Shown in pieces: positions 23,643 through 30,882 of a stretch of 64,000 nucleotides of DNA (positions within the stretch are counted from its first letter, which is position 1; each line of letters opens with the position of its first letter). The position numbers and the translations under genes were made by a program. The stretch covers positions 10,820-74,819 of the forward strand of contig CAJTZL010000007.1 of the NCBI GenBank assembly GCA_910583695.1. The letters run 5' to 3'. Under the pieces are notes generated by a model, which did not search any database, had not been told where the DNA came from, and worked only from the letters and a program-made list of their open reading frames with translations. The stretch is from an uncultured Oscillibacter sp. GTDB taxonomy: Bacteria; Bacillota; Clostridia; Oscillospirales; Oscillospiraceae.

Positions 23643-26600
23643 ATGGAACTGCAGCTGCTGGAGGGGCGCCGAGGGGTGGAGCAATGCCTGATCCGCCGCT
23701 GGCTGGCGCATGCGGAGCATCTGACGCTGCTGGCTGTGGAGGTTCCGCTGCTGTCGGACCTGCCCCGGGCTGCGGCGGCATTCCTGCGGGAGCGGGGAGA
23801 CTGCCTGTCCTTCCGAATAAAAACCGCGGACGCGGCGGACCGGGAACGCCTGACCCGCCTGCTGAGGCGGTCTTGGTGCGGCACTCCGGATGCTTCCGAG
23901 GGTTTAGATGCGGCGGCGCTGGCGGAGTGCCTTCCGGAATCTGACCGGTTCCTTCTCATCTCCCATGCGGAGCATCTGAACCGGGAAGAGCCCCTGGGCC
24001 TTTTCCTGGAGGATCTGCTGCTTTCCTGCGGAGAACAGCTTCACATTGTCCTGACGGCGGAGGGGCCGATTCCCTTTCTGGAGCAGCTGGAGGAGCTGCC
24101 CCGCCTGTCGGCGTCGGTGGGTCCCGGCGCCCTGGCGCTGGAGCGGGAGGAGGCGGAAAAGCTCCTGGAAAACGCCTATCCCAGCCTTACCGCCTGGGAC
24201 CGTCAGACGGCCTTTCGCCTCAGCGGAGGCTGGATTTCCGGTTTGGACGCGCTGGCGGCCCAGCTGGTGGGGGACAGCGGCAGCGCGGCTCACCGGACAA
24301 TCGACGAACAGTCCTGCTTTCCCCCGGAGCTGGGGGACCTCCTGGCGCGGTGGACCGCTTCCTGGCCCCTGGAGCAGCTGGAGTGCCTGGAAAAGCTCTG
24401 TGTCTGCACAGCCTTTTCCAGCGGACTGGCGGAACGGCTGACGGAGGGAAGCTGCGCTCCTCTGTACCGCCTGTCCGCCGAGGGTTTCCCGGTTCGCGGT
24501 CCTCAGCGGCTGGACGCGGCCTACACCCTGAATCCGATGGTTCAGACCTGGCTGTATCATCGAACCCGGGAAATCCGGGGGCAGGACTTCCTGCTGGAAC
24601 AACACCGGCTGGCCGCGGCCATGGGCCTGGAGCGGCAGGACTGGATGGAGGTCTTCCGGCACCAGCTCCGCCGGGGCCGCATTGAGGAGGCTTCCCGGAT
24701 GCTCCGTTACCTCAGCTTCTCCGAGCTGGACGCGGCGCTGCTGGAGGAATACCGGGACCAGCTCCGCCGCCAGTCCCCCGGAAGCATGAATCAGCTTCCG
24801 TGGGTCCAGCTGGGCTATGCCATTGCCATGAAATACCGCCACCCCAATATTGCCTTCCGCTCTCTGCGCCGGGCGCTGGAGCTGTTCCAGGCCGCCGGAG
24901 AACGGGCGGGGGTGGTGCTGGTGTGCTGCCAGCAGATCAGCATGGGCTTCTTTGCCTCAGAACAGCGGGACCTGCTCCAGAACGCCCTGTGCATTTTGGC
25001 GGAGGAGCACTTTGACGCGGACGAACTGGACCCCCTGCTGGAGGGCTACCGGAGGGTCTTCACCGCTTACGCGGCGCTCCAGCAGGAACGAGGCTGCGCC
25101 CGGGCCATAGACCTGCTGGAGCAGGCCAGGGAGATTGCCAGCGTTCTGGACGACGCCAATCTGCGGCTGTGGACCTGCTTTGTTCTGGTGTTGACCTACC
25201 GGCAGGACACCCGGTTCGCCGGTGGCCTGACTGCGGTGCTGGACGAGGCCATGGTGCTGGTAGAGCAGCCTGAAGTGCAAAAGCCCCTGAAAATGTGCTT
25301 TTATCAAACGGTGGCATTCCTCTATTTTGTGGAGGGAGGCCGCTACGGCGAAGCCTGCGCATGCTGTGAGCAGGCGACCCGCATTGCCGACGCGATCGGA
25401 GCGGTCAGCTACAGCGTCTATATCAACATGACCCACGCCTACGCCCTGGACTGCCTGGGCCGGTTTTCCCGGGCGGATCAGGTTATTCTGGAGACCGCCC
25501 GGCGCTGCGGCAGTGTCCTCAGTGTCCGAAACGAGCATCTGTGGGCCTATTATCTGATCGGGCAGAGCTACCATTACTTCATGAAAGGGGATTGGGGACT
25601 GGCTTTGGAGACGGCGGAGAAGGCCGCCACCTATGCTACCCGCTCCGGGAGCACATCCTATGTGGCCCGGAGCCAGCTGGTCCTGGGCAATATCCTGGCA
25701 GATCACGGCGTTCTGGATCAGGCGGAGGAGGCGGCCCGCCGCTGTCTGGAGGTCTGCGGAGAACGGGAAAAGTACCGGTTCTACATCCTCTCCGCCCAAT
25801 TCCTTCAGGTCCTCATCCTCTCCCGCCGGAACGAGCGGGAGACGTTCGAGACTGCCATGGCCCGCCTGGCCGCCGGAAGCCGGGCGGCGGGCATCTATCA
25901 TTACAATTTCACCAAGCCCTCCTCCATCTGCCGGGTCGTCCGGGAGTACCGTCCCCAAGAGCGGGATAAACGCTTCTTTGCCCAGATCGAAGCCTACAAC
26001 GATTTGGAGCTCCGCCCAGCAGAAACACCCATCCTGGCAGAGGCTCGACCGGACACCCCTTTGGAGGTCCGCCTGCTGGGTCCCCTCCAGGTTTTCTCCG
26101 GCGGACGGGAGCTGGCCCTCTGCTCCTCCGCCCGGGCGGGACTGCTCCTGCGTCTGCTGGCCCTGGACGGCGGCGCGGTCAGTATTCATAAGCTCCTGGA
26201 GACCATCTGGCCGGAGTGGGAGGAAAAATCCGCCACAAACAGCTTTTACTTCACGCTCCACCAGCTGCGGACATATCTGGGCCGAAAGGACGCCGTCACC
26301 TACCGCCGGGGTCAGTGCGCCCTGAACCCGGAGCTGGTGACGGTGGACGCCGCCCTTTTCCACAAGCTGGCGGAAAACGCACGGGCGTACTTGAGGGCCG
26401 GAGATCTCTATGCCGCCCGGCGGTATTATGATCAGGCCCTGCTGCTGTGCCGGGGGCCAGTGCTGGACGGAGACGATCTGATGGGGGACGCCCAGCTTCA
26501 GCAGGAGGACATGGAGCGGATGGTTCACGCCGTCATGCGGGAATGCGGCGCGGTCTGCCTGCGCCAGCGGCGGCCGGACAAGGCCGAGCGGGTGCTGACC

Positions 26601-26816
26601 CGAGCCATGTCCAGTCCCTTCGCCGACGAGGGCACCGTCCGCTTGTTTATCCGGGCCCAATATCTCATTGGCGACAAGCGGGGAGCCCTGTCCACCTACG
26701 AGCGGCTGTGCCGCCAGCTCCAGGAGGAGCTTGGGGTGGAGCCCCACCGGCGGACGCATGAGCTGGCGGACCGTATCCGCCGCAATCAAGAGCTCACGGA
26801 TTTGTCGGAGGAGTGA
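23643..26816 (+). CDS. Large SARP/BTAD-type regulator with decayed STAND ATPase domain
   Basis: A 1057-residue regulator. The C-terminal third (from about residue 804) is an OmpR-like DNA-binding domain (EVRLLGPLQVFSGGRE) followed by a bacterial transcriptional activator domain (BTAD) ending ELGVEPHRRTHEL, as in SARP-family activators. The middle is a long array of helical TPR-like repeats. The N-terminal 230 residues follow the MalT/AfsR STAND layout (DRFLLISHAEHLN where Walker B would be, LHIVLTAEGPIPFLEQL, TAFRLSGGWISGLDALA), but no Walker A P-loop is visible and the Walker B acidic pair is gone. ATG 23643 is eight bases after GGGAGG. Targets unknown; it diverges from the crt operon by about 150 bp. 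Confidence 0.88.
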   Translation: MELQLLEGRRGVEQCLIRRWLAHAEHLTLLAVEVPLLSDLPRAAAAFLRERGDCLSFRIKTADAADRERLTRLLRRSWCGTPDASEGLDAAALAECLPESDRFLLISHAEHLNREEPLGLFLEDLLLSCGEQLHIVLTAEGPIPFLEQLEELPRLSASVGPGALALEREEAEKLLENAYPSLTAWDRQTAFRLSGGWISGLDALAAQLVGDSGSAAHRTIDEQSCFPPELGDLLARWTASWPLEQLECLEKLCVCTAFSSGLAERLTEGSCAPLYRLSAEGFPVRGPQRLDAAYTLNPMVQTWLYHRTREIRGQDFLLEQHRLAAAMGLERQDWMEVFRHQLRRGRIEEASRMLRYLSFSELDAALLEEYRDQLRRQSPGSMNQLPWVQLGYAIAMKYRHPNIAFRSLRRALELFQAAGERAGVVLVCCQQISMGFFASEQRDLLQNALCILAEEHFDADELDPLLEGYRRVFTAYAALQQERGCARAIDLLEQAREIASVLDDANLRLWTCFVLVLTYRQDTRFAGGLTAVLDEAMVLVEQPEVQKPLKMCFYQTVAFLYFVEGGRYGEACACCEQATRIADAIGAVSYSVYINMTHAYALDCLGRFSRADQVILETARRCGSVLSVRNEHLWAYYLIGQSYHYFMKGDWGLALETAEKAATYATRSGSTSYVARSQLVLGNILADHGVLDQAEEAARRCLEVCGEREKYRFYILSAQFLQVLILSRRNERETFETAMARLAAGSRAAGIYHYNFTKPSSICRVVREYRPQERDKRFFAQIEAYNDLELRPAETPILAEARPDTPLEVRLLGPLQVFSGGRELALCSSARAGLLLRLLALDGGAVSIHKLLETIWPEWEEKSATNSFYFTLHQLRTYLGRKDAVTYRRGQCALNPELVTVDAALFHKLAENARAYLRAGDLYAARRYYDQALLLCRGPVLDGDDLMGDAQLQQEDMERMVHAVMRECGAVCLRQRRPDKAERVLTRAMSSPFADEGTVRLFIRAQYLIGDKRGALSTYERLCRQLQEELGVEPHRRTHELADRIRRNQELTDLSEE

Positions 26817-26820
26817 GCAA

Positions 26821-26855
26821 AACGCCCTGCCCCCAGAGGGGCAGGGCGTTTGTTC
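26821..26855 (+). terminator. Terminator of the SARP-type gene
   Basis: A 13-bp stem (AACGCCCTGCCCC with GGGGCAGGGCGTT, 26821-26850) followed by TGTTCGT. It also faces the convergent 126-aa gene. Confidence 0.85.
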
Positions 26856-26877
26856 GTATCGTCCAAAGCGCGGCCGC

Positions 26878-27258
26878 TCAGGCTCTTTTTGCCTGGGAAA
26901 GCTGAACGGAGGGCGCGGAATTTGACAGGATATCCACCACGTAGTTGGGAGCGGCAATGAGATAATGTACGTCCCCTTCCCGGCCGCACTGCTCCTCAAA
27001 GGGACAGCCGCAGAGCTTGAAGAAGGTATTGCCCCGCATGTAGACTTCGTAGTTCTCCTCCAGGCCGGCCAGGCGTTCCGCCGCCCGGGCGGCTTCCGTT
27101 ACGCGGCAGGCGCCGACACCCCCTGGGAAACGGATGACAAACTGAAACACCTCGTTGGATACCACGGCCTCCAGCGCATCTCCAGAGGCCGAGAGTGAAG
27201 CCAGAGAAAATCTGCCGAACATTTCCTTCTCTGGAAGCCAGCAATCTAAAGTGATCAT
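26878..27258 (-). CDS. Hypothetical 126-residue protein
   Basis: I do not recognise this protein. It is soluble, without signal peptide or membrane helix, and has an isolated cysteine cluster (CGCPFEEQCGREGD) near residue 88 that could bind a metal, preceded by a YEVYMRGNTFFKL strand. ATG 27258 is nine bases after TTGGAGG, which argues that it is a genuine gene. It is convergent with the SARP-type regulator; a TATAAT lies on the minus strand at 27343-27338 without a clear -35. Confidence 0.6.
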   Translation of the reverse strand: MITLDCWLPEKEMFGRFSLASLSASGDALEAVVSNEVFQFVIRFPGGVGACRVTEAARAAERLAGLEENYEVYMRGNTFFKLCGCPFEEQCGREGDVHYLIAAPNYVVDILSNSAPSVQLSQAKRA

Positions 27259-27699
27259 TGATAAAACCTCCAATTCTCTTTATGATTCCCAGGCCAGGGG
27301 ACGCTATCGTATGGGCAAGCTATTTTATGACTTTTATTATACGCCGGCCCCTTTGCGTTTTCTTTGTATTTTCTTTGCAATTCCAATAAGTTTTAGGAAT
27401 ACGTCTGCGCCTTCTTTTGCCATGCCGCATTTGGCGGCACCCCCTAAAAACAGGCCTCAATCCAATTTTGCCAGAAAGTTCGTAAAACACAGGAGATACT
27501 GCGAAATCTCGCATCCGGATCCTCATTACGGGACCGTGTAACCCGGTTTGGCAATGCAAAGTGTCTCGCCTTTATCCTGCTATGCTTTCGTCCCTTGTAA
27601 ACCGCCGCGCTTTGGCGCAGAACTTCTTCCGGGAGTCCTGCCCTCGGCAGAAGAATTGCACACGACGGCTCACAGGCGCTCACGGGTGGTGTTCTCTGC

Positions 27700-27965
27700 T
27701 GGTCTCCAGCTTCCTGGTGACTAGCATTCGCTCCTCCAGCCGCCGGAGCTGACGTTGGTTGTGGAAGTCCACTGCGTTCTGGATTGGCAGGATGGTGTTA
27801 GCGCAGGGTGCCGTTGCACTTGCGGCTATCTCTTGTGGTGATGGAGGTTGGCTCCGTAACGACCAGCACCCTGCCCTTCCAGTTCCTTAACCTACTTCCG
27901 CACGGTATTGACGCTCATGCGGACGGCTTCGCCGATGGACCTGTAGCCGGGCCAGTACTGATACA
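27700..27965 (-). pseudogene. ICE-type helix-turn-helix protein, C-terminal remnant
   Basis: Read in shifting frames on the minus strand: QYWPGYRSIGEAVRMSVNTV (helix-turn-helix), a stop, VKELEGQ, VVTEPTSITTRDSRKCNGTL, a stop and frameshift, then TILPIQNAVDFHNQRQLRRL. This is the order found in replication-initiator-like HTH proteins of clostridial conjugative elements (WPSYxTIGxAVxMSxNTVxKYVxELE). The N-terminal part is found inverted at 28164-28290. The 27274-27700 stretch upstream shows nothing I recognise. Confidence 0.55.
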
Positions 27966-28163
27966 AGGAATGGCCGATATTCCTTAACGCAAAAATGGTA
28001 GCAACGTTGCCGGGTGTTCTGCTGTCTAGTAGTTATGAATTGATACACCAGCAGAATTTCCCTGCGATAAAGAATCTGAAACTGTACTGTAATGCCTAAG
28101 GGAAAATTTATTAAGTTAGTAGAGCGGAACATTGGGGGAGATGACAGCTAATGTTCTGGTAGT

Positions 28164-28290
28164 ATGCGAAGCAACCAACGGCAAAGAGGTTCTTTCCTCT
28201 GTCTTCTGCTGAATGAAATTTTCTTGCTGGACCTGCCGCTTGGCGCACTGGCGGTCTACTCGTACCTTCTAGTGGGAAGACTGCGAGACC
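28164..28290 (+). pseudogene. ICE-type helix-turn-helix protein, N-terminal remnant (inverted)
   Basis: Plus-strand codons NQRQRGSFLCLLLNEIFLLD then LPLGALAVYSYLL match the usual N-terminus of the same HTH protein family whose C-terminal half lies at 27965-27700 on the opposite strand. The pair is most simply explained by inversion of the segment between about 27.97 and 28.29 kb inside a decaying gene. The bases between the halves are not decipherable. Confidence 0.5.
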
Positions 28291-28387
28291 TAGTCCTTAT
28301 AGACGAACTCTTTTTATTTTGCCGCCTCCGTTTTGAAAAATATTCTGTCAAGTAGCCAGCGCTATAAAGATAAGGGAAAATCAAAAT

Positions 28388-28560
28388 CTCCGGCTTAGCC
28401 GGAGGCTTGAGTAGGCCCTGGAAAGGCCTGATACCATTAGGCGTCTCAGACGCATCGAATATCTTTCGCCTGCATCTCGTGCCCCGCCACCCGTAAACGA
28501 GCAAATCGTCTTCTATTTGAGATTTTTGCATTACTGTCACTTGGTACGTTGTCAACTCGC
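28388..28560 (-). mobile_element. IS200/IS605-like remnant (copy 2)
   Basis: Same architecture as 5857-6051: on the minus strand a degraded transposase tail containing SFTG near 28495 (aligned with DPFTG of copy 1), then hairpins at 28441-28453 (GCGTC/GACGC), 28413-28429 (AGGCC/GGCCT) and 28388-28404 (CTCCGGC/GCCGGAG). The sequence between the last two hairpins, including TCAAGCCTCCGGC, is nearly identical in both copies. No intact transposase remains. Confidence 0.5.
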
Positions 28561-28631
28561 CTCGCTCGCAGCTTTTTGCTAAAGCATACGAGGGGGCCCA
28601 CCAGCTGAGCTGGTGATTCTTTCTACCCAAA

Positions 28632-28665
28632 AGAAAAAGCACGATTTTTCAATCGCGCTTTTTCT
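28632..28665. terminator. Bidirectional hairpin with A/T tracts
   Basis: AGAAAAAGC-CGATT (28632-28646, one mismatch) pairs with AATCG-GCTTTTTCT (28651-28665). Located between the IS remnant and the 3' end of the KARI-like gene, it can terminate transcription from either side. Confidence 0.6.
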
Positions 28666-28790
28666 CGGGTGTTAGCAGGTGCCCAATTGTGTCACACTGG
28701 CTTCATTTTGCGGTAACTGCCGGATATTTTTATGCCTTGCGTGTCATTCCTTATCAGGCACACCCTACAGTCCCGCTCTCCGTTTTCCCT

Positions 28791-29789
28791 TTACTCGCCC
28801 TTTCCGCCGGAGAGGTTCTTCTTCACCTCTGCCTCCACGATGGAGATCGGCATCTTCTCCGTCTCCGCCCGGAGGGCGTCAAATTCCTTCATGCCATTGG
28901 CCTGGACCGCTTCCCACTCCCTGGCGAAAGAGCCGTCCACAATTTTGTTGTACTGCTCCTCAATGAACGCCCGCATGGAGGAGTTGTCCACCATCTTGAA
29001 ACGGGACATCTGGCCGTACTGGCTGGTGCGGCTGTGGAGAGGCAGCTGTTTGAACAGGCCCATGTCCGCCATTTTCTCCATCATGACCATGGGCTCCTTC
29101 GACATATACATCTCCGTCAGAATGGCCTCGGCAGGCAGGCCCTTTTCCTGGAAGAAGTCAAATGCCGTCACCATCACGTTCATAATCAGCGGCCAAATCG
29201 CCTGCTCGCTCATCAGGTCCAGGTAGGTTTCGTCGTTGAAAGTCACTTCAATGGCGCCCGCCTTGGTAGAGCCCAGGGCCTTGGCCAGGCCAATGGCAAT
29301 CTCCTTGGCGTGGCCGGTGGCGTCCTGGTTCACTACCAGAAAAGTGGGGAACCCGGTGCCGTTCTCATAGGTCTCCCGGACGCCCTTGCCGATCATCCGA
29401 GGCGCTACCATGATGACATCCAAATCCGCGGTGGGCTGGATGTGTCCGTAGGTGATATTATAGCCGGAGGCGAAGTTCAGCGCCGCGCCGGGGTGGAGGT
29501 TGGGGGCAATTTCCTTTTCATAGATCGCCGGGGCCACCTCGTCCGGCAGCAGCAGGAACACGATATCCGCCTTTCCCGCCGCCTCGGCAATGGAACAGAC
29601 CGGAAACCCGTCCTGATTGGCGGTGGTCCAGGAGTCGTCGTGGATGCTGCCTACAATGATGTTTTTCACGCCGGAATCCCGCATATTCAGTGCCTGCGAA
29701 CGGCCCTGGTTTCCATATCCGATAATGGCGATGGTTTTGTCCAGGATGATATCAATTTTTCCGTCCTTGTCATAATAAACCTTGCCCAT
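28791..29789 (-). CDS. Ketol-acid reductoisomerase-like protein lacking catalytic His
   Basis: 332 residues with the overall order of a class I KARI: VYYDKD at the N-terminus, NADP-binding IIGYGNQGRSQALNMRDSG, LLPDE, LDVIMVAPR, and a C-terminal knotted-domain segment with EVTFNDETYLDLMSEQ holding the Asp and Glu metal ligands. Yet the catalytic His of authentic KARI (FAHGxxIHY) is Ser108 here (FASGYNITY), and the second metal-ligand helix (ECLHE in Pseudomonas) reads YMSKE, losing one Glu. A role in branched-chain amino acid synthesis is therefore doubtful; it is more likely a reductase or isomerase for another 2-oxo/2-hydroxy acid. ATG 29789 follows AGGAGG. Its promoter carries the same operator as the gamma-lyase operon. 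Confidence 0.8.
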   Translation of the reverse strand: MGKVYYDKDGKIDIILDKTIAIIGYGNQGRSQALNMRDSGVKNIIVGSIHDDSWTTANQDGFPVCSIAEAAGKADIVFLLLPDEVAPAIYEKEIAPNLHPGAALNFASGYNITYGHIQPTADLDVIMVAPRMIGKGVRETYENGTGFPTFLVVNQDATGHAKEIAIGLAKALGSTKAGAIEVTFNDETYLDLMSEQAIWPLIMNVMVTAFDFFQEKGLPAEAILTEMYMSKEPMVMMEKMADMGLFKQLPLHSRTSQYGQMSRFKMVDNSSMRAFIEEQYNKIVDGSFAREWEAVQANGMKEFDALRAETEKMPISIVEAEVKKNLSGGKGE

Positions 29790-29827
29790 TGTCCAAATCC
29801 TCCTGATAGTTTCAAAACGAATTAACA

Positions 29828-29846
29828 TAAGACATCTGATGTCTTA
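29828..29846. promoter_or_regulatory. Operator 1 of the GntR regulator
   Basis: TAAGACATCTGATGTCTTA is a perfect 9+1+9 palindrome placed immediately downstream of the -10 box of the KARI-like gene, covering the transcription start. A near copy (30829-30843) sits at the same relative position in the divergent operon. Confidence 0.8.
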
Positions 29847-29874
29847 ACTATACCAAAATGCATTGCATTGTCAA
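29847..29874 (-). promoter_or_regulatory. Promoter of KARI-like gene
   Basis: On the minus strand TTGACA (29874-29869), a 16-bp spacer and TATAGT (29852-29847), directly followed by the GACATC palindrome. Confidence 0.8.
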
Positions 29875-29950
29875 GGGCCTTTCGAAAAAAAGAAAAAAAA
29901 CAGCATCCTGCACAAGCGGCATTATGCTGTTTTAGCGATATTCACTTTTC

Positions 29951-30628
29951 TCACGGCAAAAACAGGGACCAGCGGGCCGCACTATCCGCGATAGCGTCCG
30001 TGACCAAATCCGGACGGCGAAGGAGGAAGCCCTGAAAAATCGCCTCATGGTCCCGCAGAGCTATCGCCGGGTTGGCCTCAATGGCCACGCCGATGCTCTC
30101 CTGCAGCAGGCTGTTCAGCGCCACACCCAGACCGATCAGAAAGGAGTTATGGGTGGCGTAGAGGATTTGGTTGTGGAGCCGGACGTCATCCTCCGGCAGG
30201 ACGCGCCCCTCTTCCACGTGGGTGCGAAACTGTTCCAACGCCTGGCGGATTTTCTCCACGTCCTCCTCTGTGGCCGTCTGAACTGCCAGGGTGGTGTAGG
30301 CGGTCTCGATGGTCCGCCGGAACTCTCGAAGCTCCTCCGACCTGCCGCTCTGCAGATAGAAATGGGACAGGATCACATTCAGATAGCCCTGCTCCGGGTT
30401 CTCACTGATGACCGTGCACAGCCCCCGGCGGATCTCTACGATTCCTAGGGCCTCCAGCATCTTCACCGCCTCCCGGACGCTGCTCTTACTGACGCCCAGT
30501 TCTTCGGCAATCTGCTTCTCTGTGGGCAGTGCGTCTCCCGGTTGGAGGTCCCGCGACACAATGAGCTCCTGAATGGAATCCATCACCTGACGGGACAGGC
30601 TCTTGCGGGGGGTCTTCTTTTCGTTCAT
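29951..30628 (-). CDS. GntR/FadR-family transcriptional regulator
   Basis: 225-residue regulator with an N-terminal winged helix (LQPGDALPTEKQIAEELGVS, SSVREAVKMLEALGIVEIRRG) and a helical FCD domain (DDVRLHNQILYATHN) expected to bind a small acid. It lies between two operons that share a GACATC-T-GATRTC palindrome at their start sites, so it very probably represses both until the substrate appears. ATG 30628 is preceded by GCAGGAGGGACG. A promoter for it is proposed at 30659-30687. Confidence 0.93.
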   Translation of the reverse strand: MNEKKTPRKSLSRQVMDSIQELIVSRDLQPGDALPTEKQIAEELGVSKSSVREAVKMLEALGIVEIRRGLCTVISENPEQGYLNVILSHFYLQSGRSEELREFRRTIETAYTTLAVQTATEEDVEKIRQALEQFRTHVEEGRVLPEDDVRLHNQILYATHNSFLIGLGVALNSLLQESIGVAIEANPAIALRDHEAIFQGFLLRRPDLVTDAIADSAARWSLFLP

Positions 30629-30658
30629 GGACGTCCCTCCTGCTTAAAGTACCGTATA

Positions 30659-30687
30659 ATTGTACCATAGGCCCCGCGGAAACGCAA
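30659..30687 (-). promoter_or_regulatory. Promoter of the GntR gene
   Basis: Minus-strand TTGCGT (30687-30682), a 17-bp spacer and TACAAT (30664-30659), about 30 bases before the start codon. No GACATC operator overlaps it, suggesting no strong autoregulation through that site. Confidence 0.5.
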
Positions 30688-30792
30688 CAAAAGGGTCTTC
30701 CGCATCCTAAAAATGTGCATACTGGACAGACTTTTTCCCTGAAATTGGTGAAATGGTAGAAATCCCCTGCCTCTTTTCGGCTTATCTGCGCA

Positions 30793-30821
30793 TTGACAGC
30801 CCGGCTCCTGAGGATTATCTT
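30793..30821 (+). promoter_or_regulatory. Promoter of the gamma-lyase operon
   Basis: TTGACA (30793-30798), 17-bp spacer, TATCTT (30816-30821). The start site, about 30829, coincides with operator 2. Confidence 0.65.
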
Positions 30822-30828
30822 TAGTCTA

Positions 30829-30843
30829 GGACATCTGATATCC
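30829..30843. promoter_or_regulatory. Operator 2 of the GntR regulator
   Basis: GGACATCTGATATCC is a 7+1+7 palindrome with one mismatch and shares the GACATCTGAT core with operator 1. It sits just downstream of the -10 box, ideally placed for repression. Confidence 0.75.
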
Positions 30844-30882
30844 GTTTTCTGGAGAAATAACTGCCGGTAAGGAGATAAAAAC

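Noticed and set aside
24957..26999. 680-codon minus-strand frame opposite the SARP-type gene
   Set aside because: No family resemblance and it crosses the terminator and a separate gene; the plus-strand BTAD protein is clearly real.
28791..29789. Straight annotation as IlvC of valine/isoleucine synthesis
   Set aside because: The catalytic His and one metal ligand are replaced and no ilv genes are near.
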